In this document: in pieces, positions 1 to 8,002 of the stretch
Layout of the letters: the number at the start of each line of letters is the position of its first letter
Position numbering within the stretch: position 1 is the stretch's first letter
NCBI GenBank assembly: GCA_964460755.1
Contig: CAYWQL010000017.1
Coordinates: 1-37,571 of the forward strand
Origin: JAYFNU01 sp964460755
Lineage (GTDB): Bacteria > Bacillota > Clostridia > Oscillospirales > Ruminococcaceae
Reading direction: 5' to 3'
Length of the DNA stretch: 37,571 nucleotides
The notes under the pieces: model-generated
Told to the model about the DNA's origin: nothing
The model's input: only the letters and a program-made list of their open reading frames with translations
The model's database searches: none
Made by a program: the position numbers and the translations under genes

Positions 1-167
1 TTCTCCTTCATGTTGGCGCCGTCCTGGTTCCAACGCTGAAGGTCCTGTGTCGGCATCGAAATACCAACTGTCTTTTTGCTGTCGTCAACCTTCGTGCCGC
101 CGCCTGCGCAAGCAACCAACGAAAGAGCGAGGCAAAGAGCGAGAATTACGCAAAGTACCTTTTTCAT
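1..167 (-). CDS. ChvE-like multiple-sugar ABC transporter substrate-binding lipoprotein, 5' part only
   Basis: Only the first 55 or so residues are inside the window; the gene runs off the left edge. Translation from ATG at 167 gives a lipoprotein signal peptide (MKK, a hydrophobic run, lipobox LVAC with Cys20), a short Gly-rich linker, then KTVGISMPTQDLQRWNQDG. That VGISMPT..RW..DG pattern is the start of the mature domain in ChvE-type multiple-monosaccharide binding proteins. A GGAGG box lies 6 bases before the ATG (174-178). The protein would capture sugar outside the membrane and deliver it to a GguA/GguB-type ABC permease, presumably encoded beyond the window. It lies directly downstream of a sugar sensor, kinase and regulator set, which makes it the likely regulated target. 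Family assignment rests on the N-terminus only. Confidence 0.85.
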   Translation of the reverse strand, partial: MKKVLCVILALCLALSLVACAGGGTKVDDSKKTVGISMPTQDLQRWNQDGANMKE

Positions 168-424
168 TTGTTTCCTCCATAAAGTATTTTTGTTGTCTGC
201 CTATCGGCATTGAATACAAGATATCATAACCGTCGATAACATAAAATAGTGAAAATTAATAGTTTACCGCCTAAATTTGCGATGTTAAAATTGTAACAAA
301 ACGGTAACAGGATATTTTTGTTGAGCTCTGCTCATTTCGCAACAAAAATGTGCGGTTGCTTGAAAAAATGCTATAAAAAGCAATAAAAGTCAGGCGTTTC
401 GACATTTATTCAGAGCTGTAACAC
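168..424 (-). promoter_or_regulatory. leader of the ChvE-like gene with candidate regulator sites
   Basis: This A+T-rich gene-free stretch lies between the terminator of the upstream operon and the sugar-binding lipoprotein gene. It contains two GTAACA direct repeats 11 bp apart (293-298 and 304-309), about one helical turn. It also contains a 10-bp inverted repeat whose arms are ATTTTTGTTG (314-323) and CAACAAAAAT (340-349). Direct repeats are a usual target layout for AraC-type response regulators, so these are candidate sites for the YesN-like protein encoded nearby. I could not pick a convincing -35/-10 pair. Confidence 0.45.
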
Positions 425-462
425 AAAAAAGCCGCCCGACGGAATATTCCGTCGGGCAGCTT
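425..462 (-). terminator. intrinsic terminator of the sugar-sensing operon
   Basis: A perfect 12-bp GC-rich stem (GCCCGACGGAAT/ATTCCGTCGGGC, 434-457) is extended by the flanking GC and is followed on the minus strand by TTTTTT. It sits just past the stop codon at 475 and separates the XylF-like gene from the ChvE-like gene, so the two are different transcription units. Confidence 0.93.
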
Positions 463-474
463 TGAGCCTGTTTA

Positions 475-1509
475 TTATGAAATATTGAGATAAACCTCTT
501 CGCGGCGGTGGAAGCCGCCATCAATAATAACCTGGTCCATATTGCTTTTTGTGACCTTAATGGGCGAAAGCTTCACATACGGCACTTCGCTTGTTCCGTC
601 GAAAATAGTATCTGTCGCGTTGAGCGATTCCCCTTTAATTATCTTTATGGTGTCCTCCGCCGCCTGCTTGGCAAGCTTTTCGACGGGTTTGTACACCGTC
701 ATCGTCTGAGTGCCCTCGACAATTCTTTGGCACGCGGCAAGCTCTGCGTCCTGTCCGACAACGCAGACAGTTCCCGCCATTCGGCGTTCGGAAAGCGCCT
801 TGACCGCCTGCGTGGCAAGGTTATCGTTGCCGCAATGAACCCCTGAAAAAACAGTGCCCGCGTTAATCTCGCGATTGACAAAATCATACGCCGCCTCGGC
901 GAGCCAGCCTTCGGCGTACTCCTGTTTGACGACATTGAGGGTACTGTTGTTTATGACCGCGTCGAAGCCCTTGCCGACCTGCGCGACGTTCTGGTCCGCC
1001 TTGGGTCCGCAGATGCTTATAACGTTGCTTCCCTTCGGGAGGCTTTCGACGAGTGATTCCGCCATCATCTGACCGACCATTTCGTTGTCGAAGGATATAT
1101 AAAGGTCAACGTCGCCGTTCATAACCAGTCGGTCATAGGAAATAACGTATATCCCCGCGTCCTTCGCCCGCTTGACCGCGTCGGAAAGCCCGTAGCAATC
1201 AATGGCGACGACGACAATGGCGTCGACCTTCTTTTGTATGAAGTAATCAATTTGCGCTATTTGTTCGTCAAGGTCGCCGTTGGCGTTTTGGACGTTGACC
1301 ACCGCCCCAAGGTCGTTCGCGGTTGAAACGAATACGTCGCGGTCCCTTTGCCAGCGCTCGATTATAAACGAGTCGAACGACATACCGATAAGAATGTCGT
1401 CCTTTCGGTCGTTATTGACCACCTCCTTGCCGCCGTGCTGACAGCCGGACGTCAATACTAAGCACAGCAGCGCGAAAACCGCCGTCAATTTTTTAAGCAT
1501 TACCTTCAT
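475..1509 (-). CDS. XylF-like sugar-binding lipoprotein
   Basis: A periplasmic-binding-protein-fold (Peripla_BP_4) lipoprotein of 344 aa. The N-terminus has a hydrophobic signal ending in the lipobox LTSGC (Cys23). The mature domain has XylF hallmarks: IGMSFDSFIIERWQRDRD, NANGDLDEQ, YISFDNEMVG, GQDAELA and TQTMTVYKP, all close in kind to D-xylose-binding proteins. The longest reading frame starts upstream at 1611 inside the regulator gene. ATG 1509 (or ATG 1500) is chosen because it begins the signal peptide and follows a purine-rich GGGGGACGAAGGA. The gene overlaps the end of the response regulator by 8-17 bp, suggesting translational coupling. No permease or ATPase follows before the terminator, so it may serve sensing, or share the importer of the next operon. 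Xylose as ligand is inference. Confidence 0.85.
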   Translation of the reverse strand: MKVMLKKLTAVFALLCLVLTSGCQHGGKEVVNNDRKDDILIGMSFDSFIIERWQRDRDVFVSTANDLGAVVNVQNANGDLDEQIAQIDYFIQKKVDAIVVVAIDCYGLSDAVKRAKDAGIYVISYDRLVMNGDVDLYISFDNEMVGQMMAESLVESLPKGSNVISICGPKADQNVAQVGKGFDAVINNSTLNVVKQEYAEGWLAEAAYDFVNREINAGTVFSGVHCGNDNLATQAVKALSERRMAGTVCVVGQDAELAACQRIVEGTQTMTVYKPVEKLAKQAAEDTIKIIKGESLNATDTIFDGTSEVPYVKLSPIKVTKSNMDQVIIDGGFHRREEVYLNIS

Positions 1510-3112
1510 TCCTTCGTCCCCCTGTTCCTTTGAGCACTCCGTCGCGCCATTCGGTCGGGGTCGCGCCCTCAATACGTTTAAAAAGCCTGCTGAAGTAGTT
1601 GGGGTCGCCATAGCCGACAGCCGTGCAGATTTCTTTTATATTTTTCGTTTCGTCCTTCAAAAGAAGCTTCGCTGTTTCTATTCTTTTGGTTGTAAGATAG
1701 TCGATAAAGTTATAGCCCGTCTTTTCCTTAAACAGCTTGCTGAAATAATATGGGCTTATGAAGACCTCCTTTGACACCTCGTCGAGAGTAAGCTCGTGAT
1801 TGTAGTTTTTGTCGATATAAGCCTTCGCCTTTTTGATGGTGCTGCTCGCTTCCTCATCGCTTTTGTTGGCGATTTCTCTCGCGCAGCCCGATATTTTTAT
1901 GATAAACCATTGCTTAAGCTCGTCGTAATTCCGCGCGTCGAGCACCGACTGCATATAGTCGCTTCGGTCGAGAAAGTTGTATCTCGTTCCGACCTCGTGG
2001 AAGAAGTTATATTCCGAGCGCATAACAAATTCAAGAACCTTCAGCCGTATAGTCATATCATAATCGGCATAGCGCTCGACCATCCAGTCGTAGAACATCT
2101 CGGCGTCCTTGGTCGCCTGCTCGACGTCGCCCTTAAGCACCATTTCCTCAAGGTGATTCTCCCAGTCAATCGGATAGCCGTCCTCATAGCCCTGAACCAT
2201 CGGAAGGTCGTTGAAATGGGCGACAATTCCCTTGCATAGCTTTACTGCTTTTACCGCCTGTCCGTAGGAACGGCAAAGGTCGTCAATCGAGGTCGTCGCG
2301 CCTATTCCAAGCTTGCATTCCACGCCGATTTTGTCCTCTATTTTGTGGGTTAGGGTTCTTCCCTTTTCAATAAGAAGAAGCCGCTCATAGTATTCGTCCT
2401 TCGGCTCGTCAGCGGGATGAACAAAAATAATTCGGTTCGCCATAGGCGGTCCGACTATACTCAAAAACGACTCTTTAATGAGCGCCCTGACGTCAGAATA
2501 AACCTCGTTGGCTTTAAAATCGAGGTCAATCAAATCACCGCCGCCCATATGTCTTAGCTCAAGCACCATAACCGAGCCGCAGGGCTTATCAACGCACAGC
2601 AGACCGCAAATTCTTTTGTACGCCTCACGGTCGTCGCTCTGCGACAAAATCATATACACAAAGCTGTTTTCAAGCACGGGAAGCATATTTTCAAGACGCT
2701 CGCGGTTTTTGAGGTCGTCGTTTCTCATTCTTCGCTCGGCGTCGACCTTTTTCATTGCCCGCTGTAGAGTGTCGACGACCGCCCCCTTGTTGACAGGCTT
2801 AGTAAGAAACTCAAAGACCGAAATGTTAATCGCGTCCTTCGCATACTCAAACTTGTCGTAGGCGGTCATAATAATAAAAATAATGTTTGGCTGAATGGAA
2901 CGCATTTCGCGCATTGCGTCTATGCCGTTTATGCCCGGCATACGTATATCCATAACCGCGATATCGGGGCGAAAGGTTTCGGCAAGCTCAATCGCGCCGC
3001 GACCCGTCTTTGCCGTCGCGACGTTGCACATACCGTTAAAGTTCTTGTCCAAAATAAACTTCATCGCGTCGAGCTCAATACCCTCGTCGTCGGCAAGCAA
3101 TATTTTATACAT
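1493..3112 (-). CDS. yesN: YesN-type AraC-family response regulator
   Basis: 539 aa. The N-terminal receiver domain (about 1-120) has the acidic DDE at 8-10, the phospho-acceptor Asp55 in VMDIRMPG, a Thr in MTAYD and Lys in LTKPV. A long middle region without a clear motif (about 130-420) is typical of YesN regulators. The C-terminal AraC helix-turn-helix pair (about 430-530) contains ISPYYFSKLFKEKTG and VGYGDPNYFSRLFKR. It should be phosphorylated by the adjacent LytS/YesM kinase and activate sugar-transport genes, most likely the ChvE-like operon beginning at 167. The start follows AAAGGGGTG with 7 bases of spacing. It lies 1 bp after the kinase stop and overlaps the lipoprotein start, in a single operon. 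Confidence 0.92.
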   Translation of the reverse strand: MYKILLADDEGIELDAMKFILDKNFNGMCNVATAKTGRGAIELAETFRPDIAVMDIRMPGINGIDAMREMRSIQPNIIFIIMTAYDKFEYAKDAINISVFEFLTKPVNKGAVVDTLQRAMKKVDAERRMRNDDLKNRERLENMLPVLENSFVYMILSQSDDREAYKRICGLLCVDKPCGSVMVLELRHMGGGDLIDLDFKANEVYSDVRALIKESFLSIVGPPMANRIIFVHPADEPKDEYYERLLLIEKGRTLTHKIEDKIGVECKLGIGATTSIDDLCRSYGQAVKAVKLCKGIVAHFNDLPMVQGYEDGYPIDWENHLEEMVLKGDVEQATKDAEMFYDWMVERYADYDMTIRLKVLEFVMRSEYNFFHEVGTRYNFLDRSDYMQSVLDARNYDELKQWFIIKISGCAREIANKSDEEASSTIKKAKAYIDKNYNHELTLDEVSKEVFISPYYFSKLFKEKTGYNFIDYLTTKRIETAKLLLKDETKNIKEICTAVGYGDPNYFSRLFKRIEGATPTEWRDGVLKGTGGRRNEGNA

Positions 3113-3113
3113 T

Positions 3114-4604
3114 TTACTTCACCCCTTTCGGAATAAGTATGCTTACGGCAGTACCTTTTCCTTTTCCTTCGCTTTTTATCTCGAAAACGTCGTTTACGCC
3201 GTAATAGATTATAAGCCGTTTGATAACGTTCTTCAGTCCCGTGCCCCTCGACCGCTTTTTATCTGCGTCCTTATCCTCGGTAAGCACGGCGTCGATTTCC
3301 TTCGCGCTCATTCCCTTTCCGTTGTCCTCGACCGTAACGACGAAGCGATTTTCTTCCTCCTTAACGGTGAGCTTAACCTTCTTGTCGCCTTCGGTTTCGT
3401 GAAGTCCGTGGTTAATCGCGTTTTCGACAAGGGGCTGGATAACTACGCCGGGAATGGCGATGTTGTCTATATTCCCCATGATTTCTTTAGTATACAATAT
3501 TTCACTCGAAAAGCGAACATTTATGATATGAAGATAGGTTTCAACCTGTTCAATTTCCTCGGTAAGTGTGGAAACCTCGCCGGTTTTTTTGACGTTATAA
3601 CGAAAGAAATCGGCAAGCTTTTCGATAAACAAACACGTTTTCTCCGCCCCCTCCATCATTGCGAGCTGTTCGCCCGCGTTGAGGGTGTTGTAAAGAAAGT
3701 GCGGGTTAATCTGGGACTGAAGGAAGATAAGCTGCGCCTCTTTAAGGCTGTTTTCCATTTGAAGCTGGTTTTCCTTGAGTCGGCTTTCCTCCTCCATTTG
3801 CTCCTTTATTCTGTCAACGTACCCATTAAGGCTCTTTATCATCTTGTTGAAGGCGTCCGCCATTATTCCGACCTCGTCGTTCGTTTTCACGTCGATAAAG
3901 TCGATATCAAAGTCGCCCCGTCCAACCTGCTCCGCCTGCTTGGCAAGTGTGGTAAGCGGGCGGGTAATCGTACCTGAAAAGACTATAAGCACAATTAACT
4001 CACCGATAATCGCCGACACCAAAATAATGCTGCTGAAGGTCTGCATATATTTGAGCGAAGAGCGAAGAGCGCCGTAGTTTTCCGAGTTGTTCTTGAACTG
4101 ACCGTTGTTGAGGTCGTTTATATATGTATTAAGATATTTATACATACGCGTCGCTTCGCTGCAAAGCTCGTTGTACTGCTCGACGTCGCGCCCGCGCTTG
4201 GCGGAAACCGCGCCAGCCGTAAGAGAAAGATATTTTTCCGAAAGGTTCTTAATATTTTTTTCGCTGAGCTTTTGAGGATTATCCGTTGCGACCGAATTGA
4301 GCATATCAATATGATTTCTGTAGGATTGCTCCCCACGATAATAGGAATCGAGCGCGTCGGTGCTTTTTGTGCTTAAATAGCGGTACATATTGTCCTGAAC
4401 GTCCTCAAGGGAATCGAGCAGGTCGTTCAAGCTCACGTTGCTTTCGTACACCTTGTCTATGTTGCCGACAACCTTGTTTATGCTAATCTGCATATATATA
4501 TTTATCGCGCCGACCATAATCATCGTCACCGAAAAAACGAAGGTAAGCTTCGCTTGAAGGGAGGCGTTGTTGAATTTGTCGCGTATTTTCTTTAAGAACT
4601 TCAT
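3114..4604 (-). CDS. LytS/YesM-type sensor histidine kinase
   Basis: 496 aa membrane kinase. Transmembrane segments at about 19-40 and 190-212 flank a helical extracellular sensor domain. A HAMP domain follows (about 212-265), then a coiled coil, then the His_kinase (PF06580) motif QINPHFLYNTLNAGEQLA with phospho-accepting His302, and a C-terminal HATPase domain with an N-box (ENAINHG) and a G-box (DNGKGM). This family pairs with YesN-type AraC regulators, as here. It starts 1 bp after the stop of the membrane-anchored sugar-binding sensor, so ligand-bound sensor probably modulates the kinase outside the cell, as described for XylFII-LytS-YesN of Clostridium beijerinckii. Kinase function is secure; the sensor pairing is inferred from order and family. 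Confidence 0.92.
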   Translation of the reverse strand: MKFLKKIRDKFNNASLQAKLTFVFSVTMIMVGAINIYMQISINKVVGNIDKVYESNVSLNDLLDSLEDVQDNMYRYLSTKSTDALDSYYRGEQSYRNHIDMLNSVATDNPQKLSEKNIKNLSEKYLSLTAGAVSAKRGRDVEQYNELCSEATRMYKYLNTYINDLNNGQFKNNSENYGALRSSLKYMQTFSSIILVSAIIGELIVLIVFSGTITRPLTTLAKQAEQVGRGDFDIDFIDVKTNDEVGIMADAFNKMIKSLNGYVDRIKEQMEEESRLKENQLQMENSLKEAQLIFLQSQINPHFLYNTLNAGEQLAMMEGAEKTCLFIEKLADFFRYNVKKTGEVSTLTEEIEQVETYLHIINVRFSSEILYTKEIMGNIDNIAIPGVVIQPLVENAINHGLHETEGDKKVKLTVKEEENRFVVTVEDNGKGMSAKEIDAVLTEDKDADKKRSRGTGLKNVIKRLIIYYGVNDVFEIKSEGKGKGTAVSILIPKGVK

Positions 4605-4605
4605 A

Positions 4606-5694
4606 CTATTTCGTCTCCTTTGCGGTCTTTATGGAGGAATAGTCGAAGACGGTCTGCTTGGTTATGAGGTTGAGCCCAACGACGGTGTAGTCGCTCGTTC
4701 GGTTATACTGAATACACTCCATCAACGCGTCGACTCCCGCAACCCCCACCTCGTCGGAATGGACGGCGACTGTGGAGCGGATTATATTTTTCTTTATCGC
4801 GTCAAGTATCTCGTCCGAATCGTAATAACCGAGTATCGTTATCTCGCCGACCATATTATAGTCGACTATCGACTGATAGGCACAAATGGTGTTGGTCGCG
4901 TCGAGACAAATAATCACGTCCGGCGCGTATACCCGGTTCATAATCAACTCGCGGATAACCTCCTCGGAGCTGAATGTGTTTTTGCTGTCGATTTTTATGA
5001 CGTCAAGAACGATTGCCTGCTCCTCGTCAAAGTCGGCGGAAAACTGCTCGATTGCTTCAAATATACTTGAAAAAATAATATTCTGGTCGTTGGTATTGTT
5101 GTCCTCGTCAAAAAGGATTACCGCCCTTGTCCTGCCCGTCACCGAGCCGTCATTTAAGGAAGCCTCATACTTTTCCTCTACTGATTTAATAAGCTCCTCG
5201 CCGTAAATCGTTCCCAAATCATAGCTGTTTATGCCGACAAAGCCCTGTCGGTCGCTGTCGAGAAGGTCTGCCATAAGCGTGATAACGGGGATGTCAAGGG
5301 ACACAGCCTCATTGATAAGCGCCTCCATTTCAGGCGAACCGTCGGGACTTACGATAATTCCGTCAACCGACGAATTAATCGCGACCTCCATAAGCTCGGC
5401 AAGGGTAAAATCGCTTGAAAGACCGTTTCCGACCCATTCGACGCAGGCGTCAAGCTTAACACCCTCCTCCTTCGCCGCGGCATAAACCGACTGCCAAAAC
5501 GGGTCGTCAAACTCACTTGAAACAAGGGCTAAATGATAGCGGTAGTATTGCGTCTTCGTCGGCTCGGTTTTGAGCGAGTCGTTTATAAGACCGCGATAAA
5601 CGAAGGTGCTCAACAGGGTAATGAAGAGCGCGATAGAAACCGCAATAATCGAAATATTTGAAACAGTCTTGCTGATGCTCGGCTTTTTTTTCAC
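4606..5694 (-). CDS. membrane-anchored periplasmic sugar-binding sensor (XylFII-like)
   Basis: 362 aa with a GTG start preceded by GGGGAT. There is one N-terminal transmembrane anchor (about 13-34) but no lipobox Cys, so it is an uncleaved signal-anchored protein instead of a transporter lipoprotein. The rest is a Peripla_BP_4 domain: LALVSSEFDDPFWQSVYAAA, DGIIVSPDG, the hinge region DIPVITLMAD and FVGINSYDLG. Placement immediately before a LytS kinase and a YesN regulator matches three-component sugar systems in which the extracellular binding protein feeds the kinase. The internal acidic linker (DEDNNTNDQN) is unusually polar. The ligand cannot be read from sequence; a pentose or galactose-type sugar is plausible given the neighbouring XylF- and ChvE-like proteins. 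Confidence 0.88.
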   Translation of the reverse strand: MKKKPSISKTVSNISIIAVSIALFITLLSTFVYRGLINDSLKTEPTKTQYYRYHLALVSSEFDDPFWQSVYAAAKEEGVKLDACVEWVGNGLSSDFTLAELMEVAINSSVDGIIVSPDGSPEMEALINEAVSLDIPVITLMADLLDSDRQGFVGINSYDLGTIYGEELIKSVEEKYEASLNDGSVTGRTRAVILFDEDNNTNDQNIIFSSIFEAIEQFSADFDEEQAIVLDVIKIDSKNTFSSEEVIRELIMNRVYAPDVIICLDATNTICAYQSIVDYNMVGEITILGYYDSDEILDAIKKNIIRSTVAVHSDEVGVAGVDALMECIQYNRTSDYTVVGLNLITKQTVFDYSSIKTAKETK

Positions 5695-5718
5695 TGCTTT
5701 ATCCCCGCAAACACTTTG

Positions 5719-6399
5719 TTATTTTTTTAAAACCATACTCTCGCTTTTCATAAGAAAATCATAAATCGGCTTTATCGAACGGTAATCGTCGGCAAGCTTT
5801 TTCGCAAGCCCGTCGGAAAAGAGCATATCAAAATCCCCGCTGTTTGCGATAAGACAAACGCTCTTTTGGTCAAGCCATTCGCGAAGCTCGTCCGGCTGGT
5901 CGGGAAATTTTGTGCGCTTATATTTTACGTCCTCAAGATGAAATACGCTCTGCTTTTTGAACGCCTTAATTGCCGAAAGAAAATCGCGGTCGCCGTCAAG
6001 AATAAGCTGTCGCATAGCGTCCATTGACTCCACGCTCGCCTGATAGTAGCCGCAGCCGTAACGAAAACCGACGGGCGAAACCTCAAAGAAAAAGGCGGGC
6101 ACTCCGTGATAGAGCTTTTTGTCCCGCATAAAGGTACACCACATCACATCGCGAAAAACGCTCTTATCGTTGGAAAAACGCACGTCACGGTATATTCGCG
6201 AAACCGAACGCCCGACCTTTGGCTCGCAAATGAGGTATTTGTCGATTTCGTGAACAGCGGGCTCAAGCGCCGTAACAAGCTCGCAAAGCGGCTTTAAAAC
6301 AAGCTCGTTGTATTCATTCTTGTGCTCAAGAAACCACGGCTTGCTGTCGTTTATTCGGTTTTGAAAAAGGAAGTCAAGGCTTGATTTTGAAAAGGACAT
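5719..6399 (-). CDS. DUF2461 family protein
   Basis: 226 aa soluble protein of the DUF2461/TIGR02453 family, whose function is not established. Recognisable family features are FLFQNRINDSKPWFLEHKNEY at the N-terminus, RIYRDVRFSNDKSVFRD in the middle and FFFEVSP.GFRYGCGYYQ further on. The frame is open to ATG 6420, but ATG 6399 is preferred because it has an AGAGG box 7 bases upstream and begins at the conserved MSFSKSSLDFL. It is the first gene after a good promoter (6435-6463) and ends 24 bp before the sugar-sensor gene, with no terminator between. It therefore probably heads the sensor operon transcript, although no functional link is known. Confidence 0.85.
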   Translation of the reverse strand: MSFSKSSLDFLFQNRINDSKPWFLEHKNEYNELVLKPLCELVTALEPAVHEIDKYLICEPKVGRSVSRIYRDVRFSNDKSVFRDVMWCTFMRDKKLYHGVPAFFFEVSPVGFRYGCGYYQASVESMDAMRQLILDGDRDFLSAIKAFKKQSVFHLEDVKYKRTKFPDQPDELREWLDQKSVCLIANSGDFDMLFSDGLAKKLADDYRSIKPIYDFLMKSESMVLKK

Positions 6400-6434
6400 A
6401 GCGCAACCTCTTTTGGGCATATTTTTATGAATAT

Positions 6435-6463
6435 ATTATCACACGCAAAAGTGCATAAAGCAA
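6435..6463 (-). promoter_or_regulatory. promoter of the DUF2461-sensor-kinase-regulator operon
   Basis: On the minus strand, -35 TTGCTT (6458-6463) and -10 GATAAT (6435-6440) are separated by 17 bp. A TG one base before the -10 makes it an extended -10 element. The start of transcription would fall near 6428, about 30 bases before the ATG. Confidence 0.7.
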
Positions 6464-6477
6464 GTACCTTTTATATG

Positions 6478-6508
6478 CAAAGGGTCGTCCCATAAGGACG
6501 ACCCTCTT
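6478..6508 (-). terminator. terminator after the MATE exporter gene
   Basis: A perfect 10-bp hairpin AGGGTCGTCC/GGACGACCCT (6481-6490 and 6496-6505) with a 5-base loop lies just after the MATE stop codon. The U-tract on the minus strand is weak (TTGCATATAA), so termination may be incomplete. Confidence 0.7.
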
Positions 6509-6513
6509 TAAAA

Positions 6514-7875
6514 CTAATATAGCGTTCGGTCGATAATTGCCTTCGTTTTCCACTTTCCCGTGAAATAGCGTATGACGCTTATAACCGCGGTTATAAGCCA
6601 CGTAAGACCATTCGTGAAGCCAAGCCCCCACACGCCAAGCGCGGGAATAAGGGTTAGGGGCTTCGCCAGACCGACACGTCCGCTTACCTCGACCATACCG
6701 TTTATCATCGAATAGGTCGTGTCCCCCGCGCCGTTTAAAAGCCCGCGGGTTACATAAATCATACCCAGTGCGAAATAGAAACAGCTTGTAATCCTCAAAA
6801 GGTGCGCGCCAATTTCGATAACGCTTTGCTCGTTGACAAAAAGGCTCATAATAAACGAGCCGCCAAATCGGTTGACGGGAAGCATTATAAGACTGTATCC
6901 GAGTACGATTAGTACGCCCGACAAATATCCCCGCTTAACGCGGTCAATCTTGTTCGCGCCCATATTCTGACCGGAATAGGTCGACATCGCGATGCCAAGC
7001 GAATTAAAGGGCTGCTGAACCAGCTGCTCGAAGCGGTTGGCTGCGGCGTAGGCTGAGACAACCTCCTTGCCGAAGCCGTTGACGACCGACTGAAGCGCGA
7101 TGCAGGAAATCGCAATAAGGGAATTTTGAAAGGCTACGGGAATACCGATTTTAAAGGTCTTTTTAATTATTGCGCCGTTGGGCTTGAAATAGGAGCGAGG
7201 AATTTTGAAATATTCCGTCTTGGCATAGGCGTAAAGAATACATCCCGCCGCCGCCAAAACCTGCGAAATAATCGTTCCGAGCGCGACACCGAAGACGCCC
7301 CATTTAAAAACGATGACAAACAATAAATCAAGCCCGATATTAACCACCGAGGAAAAAACGAGAAAATAAAGAGGCGTCTTTGAATCTCCGAGCGCGCGCA
7401 GCATAGCCGAAACGCCGTTATATGCCGCGACCGCTGTTATTCCAAGGCTCGTCACCTTAAGATATCTTACCGCGTCGTCGAGAATTTCAGGCGGCGTGTT
7501 GAGAAAAACAAGTACCGTTCGCGCAAAGAAAAAGCCAATCACGCTCATAACCGCCGCGCCGAGGAAAAGCACATAAATCGAGTTGGCTATGGTTCTTCTT
7601 ACATTTTCCGCGTCCTTCGCGCCGAAATACTGCGACACGATTATGCCGACGCCCGCGCCAAGCCCAAAGCTCAGCGAAACAAAAAGAAAGTTGAGCGAAC
7701 CCGTCGCGCCGACCGCTCCAAGAGCGTTCGAATCGACGAACTTGCCGACAATCATAAGGTCGACAAGGTTATAAAACTGCTGAAAAAGGTTTCCGATAAG
7801 CATTGGCAGAGAAAAGGCGGTCAAAAGCTTCATCGGGCTTCCCGCCGTCATATCATAGGTTAAATTCTTTTGCAT
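6514..7875 (-). CDS. MATE-family multidrug/Na+ antiporter
   Basis: 453 aa with about 12 hydrophobic segments. The N-terminal MTAGSPMKLLTAFSLPMLIGNLFQQFYNLVDLMIVGKFV signature is characteristic of Firmicutes MATE exporters, followed by GAVGATGSLNFLF and a second homologous half beginning about residue 235 (KIGIPVAFQNSLIAIS). Such proteins export cationic or planar compounds in exchange for Na+ or H+. The Shine-Dalgarno is weak (ACGGACG before ATG 7875). A promoter with an extended -10 lies at 7934-7961. A small hairpin (7890-7905) is in the leader. The gene is next to, but transcribed separately from, the MerR/TipAS regulator gene. The substrate is unknown; the start is supported by the family-typical N-terminus. 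Confidence 0.92.
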   Translation of the reverse strand: MQKNLTYDMTAGSPMKLLTAFSLPMLIGNLFQQFYNLVDLMIVGKFVDSNALGAVGATGSLNFLFVSLSFGLGAGVGIIVSQYFGAKDAENVRRTIANSIYVLFLGAAVMSVIGFFFARTVLVFLNTPPEILDDAVRYLKVTSLGITAVAAYNGVSAMLRALGDSKTPLYFLVFSSVVNIGLDLLFVIVFKWGVFGVALGTIISQVLAAAGCILYAYAKTEYFKIPRSYFKPNGAIIKKTFKIGIPVAFQNSLIAISCIALQSVVNGFGKEVVSAYAAANRFEQLVQQPFNSLGIAMSTYSGQNMGANKIDRVKRGYLSGVLIVLGYSLIMLPVNRFGGSFIMSLFVNEQSVIEIGAHLLRITSCFYFALGMIYVTRGLLNGAGDTTYSMINGMVEVSGRVGLAKPLTLIPALGVWGLGFTNGLTWLITAVISVIRYFTGKWKTKAIIDRTLY

Positions 7876-7889
7876 TTTTCGTCCGTTTC

Positions 7890-7905
7890 AAGGCGGTTTC
7901 GCCTT
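7890..7905 (-). promoter_or_regulatory. leader hairpin or operator upstream of the MATE gene
   Basis: An inverted repeat AAGGCG-AAAC-CGCCTT sits between the extended -10 promoter and the start codon. It could be a repressor site or an mRNA hairpin that masks the start region. No U-tract follows, so it is not a terminator. Confidence 0.4.
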
Positions 7906-7933
7906 ACTGATTGATAAATTTAATATATGAGGA

Positions 7934-7961
7934 ATTATAACATAACTGCCGGGGAAGTAAA
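7934..7961 (-). promoter_or_regulatory. promoter of the MATE gene
   Basis: Minus strand: -35 TTTACT (7956-7961), 16-bp spacer, -10 TATAAT (7934-7939), with TG one base upstream of the -10 (extended -10). Transcription would start about 50 bases before the ATG. Confidence 0.65.
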
Positions 7962-7963
7962 AG

Positions 7964-7990
7964 AAAAAAGACGGATAAATCCGTCTTTTC
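7964..7990 (-). terminator. terminator after the MerR/TipAS gene
   Basis: The hairpin AAAGACGGA-TAAA-TCCGTCTTT (7967-7988) is followed on the minus strand by a T-rich tail (TTTTTTCTTTTA). It directly follows the MerR-family stop codon at 8003 and insulates the downstream MATE promoter. Confidence 0.88.
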
Positions 7991-8002
7991 TCTTAGCTTA
8001 GT

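Noticed and set aside
1510..1611. N-terminal extension of the XylF-like lipoprotein
   Set aside because: The frame is open to 1611 but lies inside the regulator gene and precedes the signal peptide; a lipoprotein must begin at 1509 or 1500.
2895..3977. 360-aa plus-strand reading frame
   Set aside because: Antisense to the kinase and regulator genes, whose domains are certain; no SD and odd composition.
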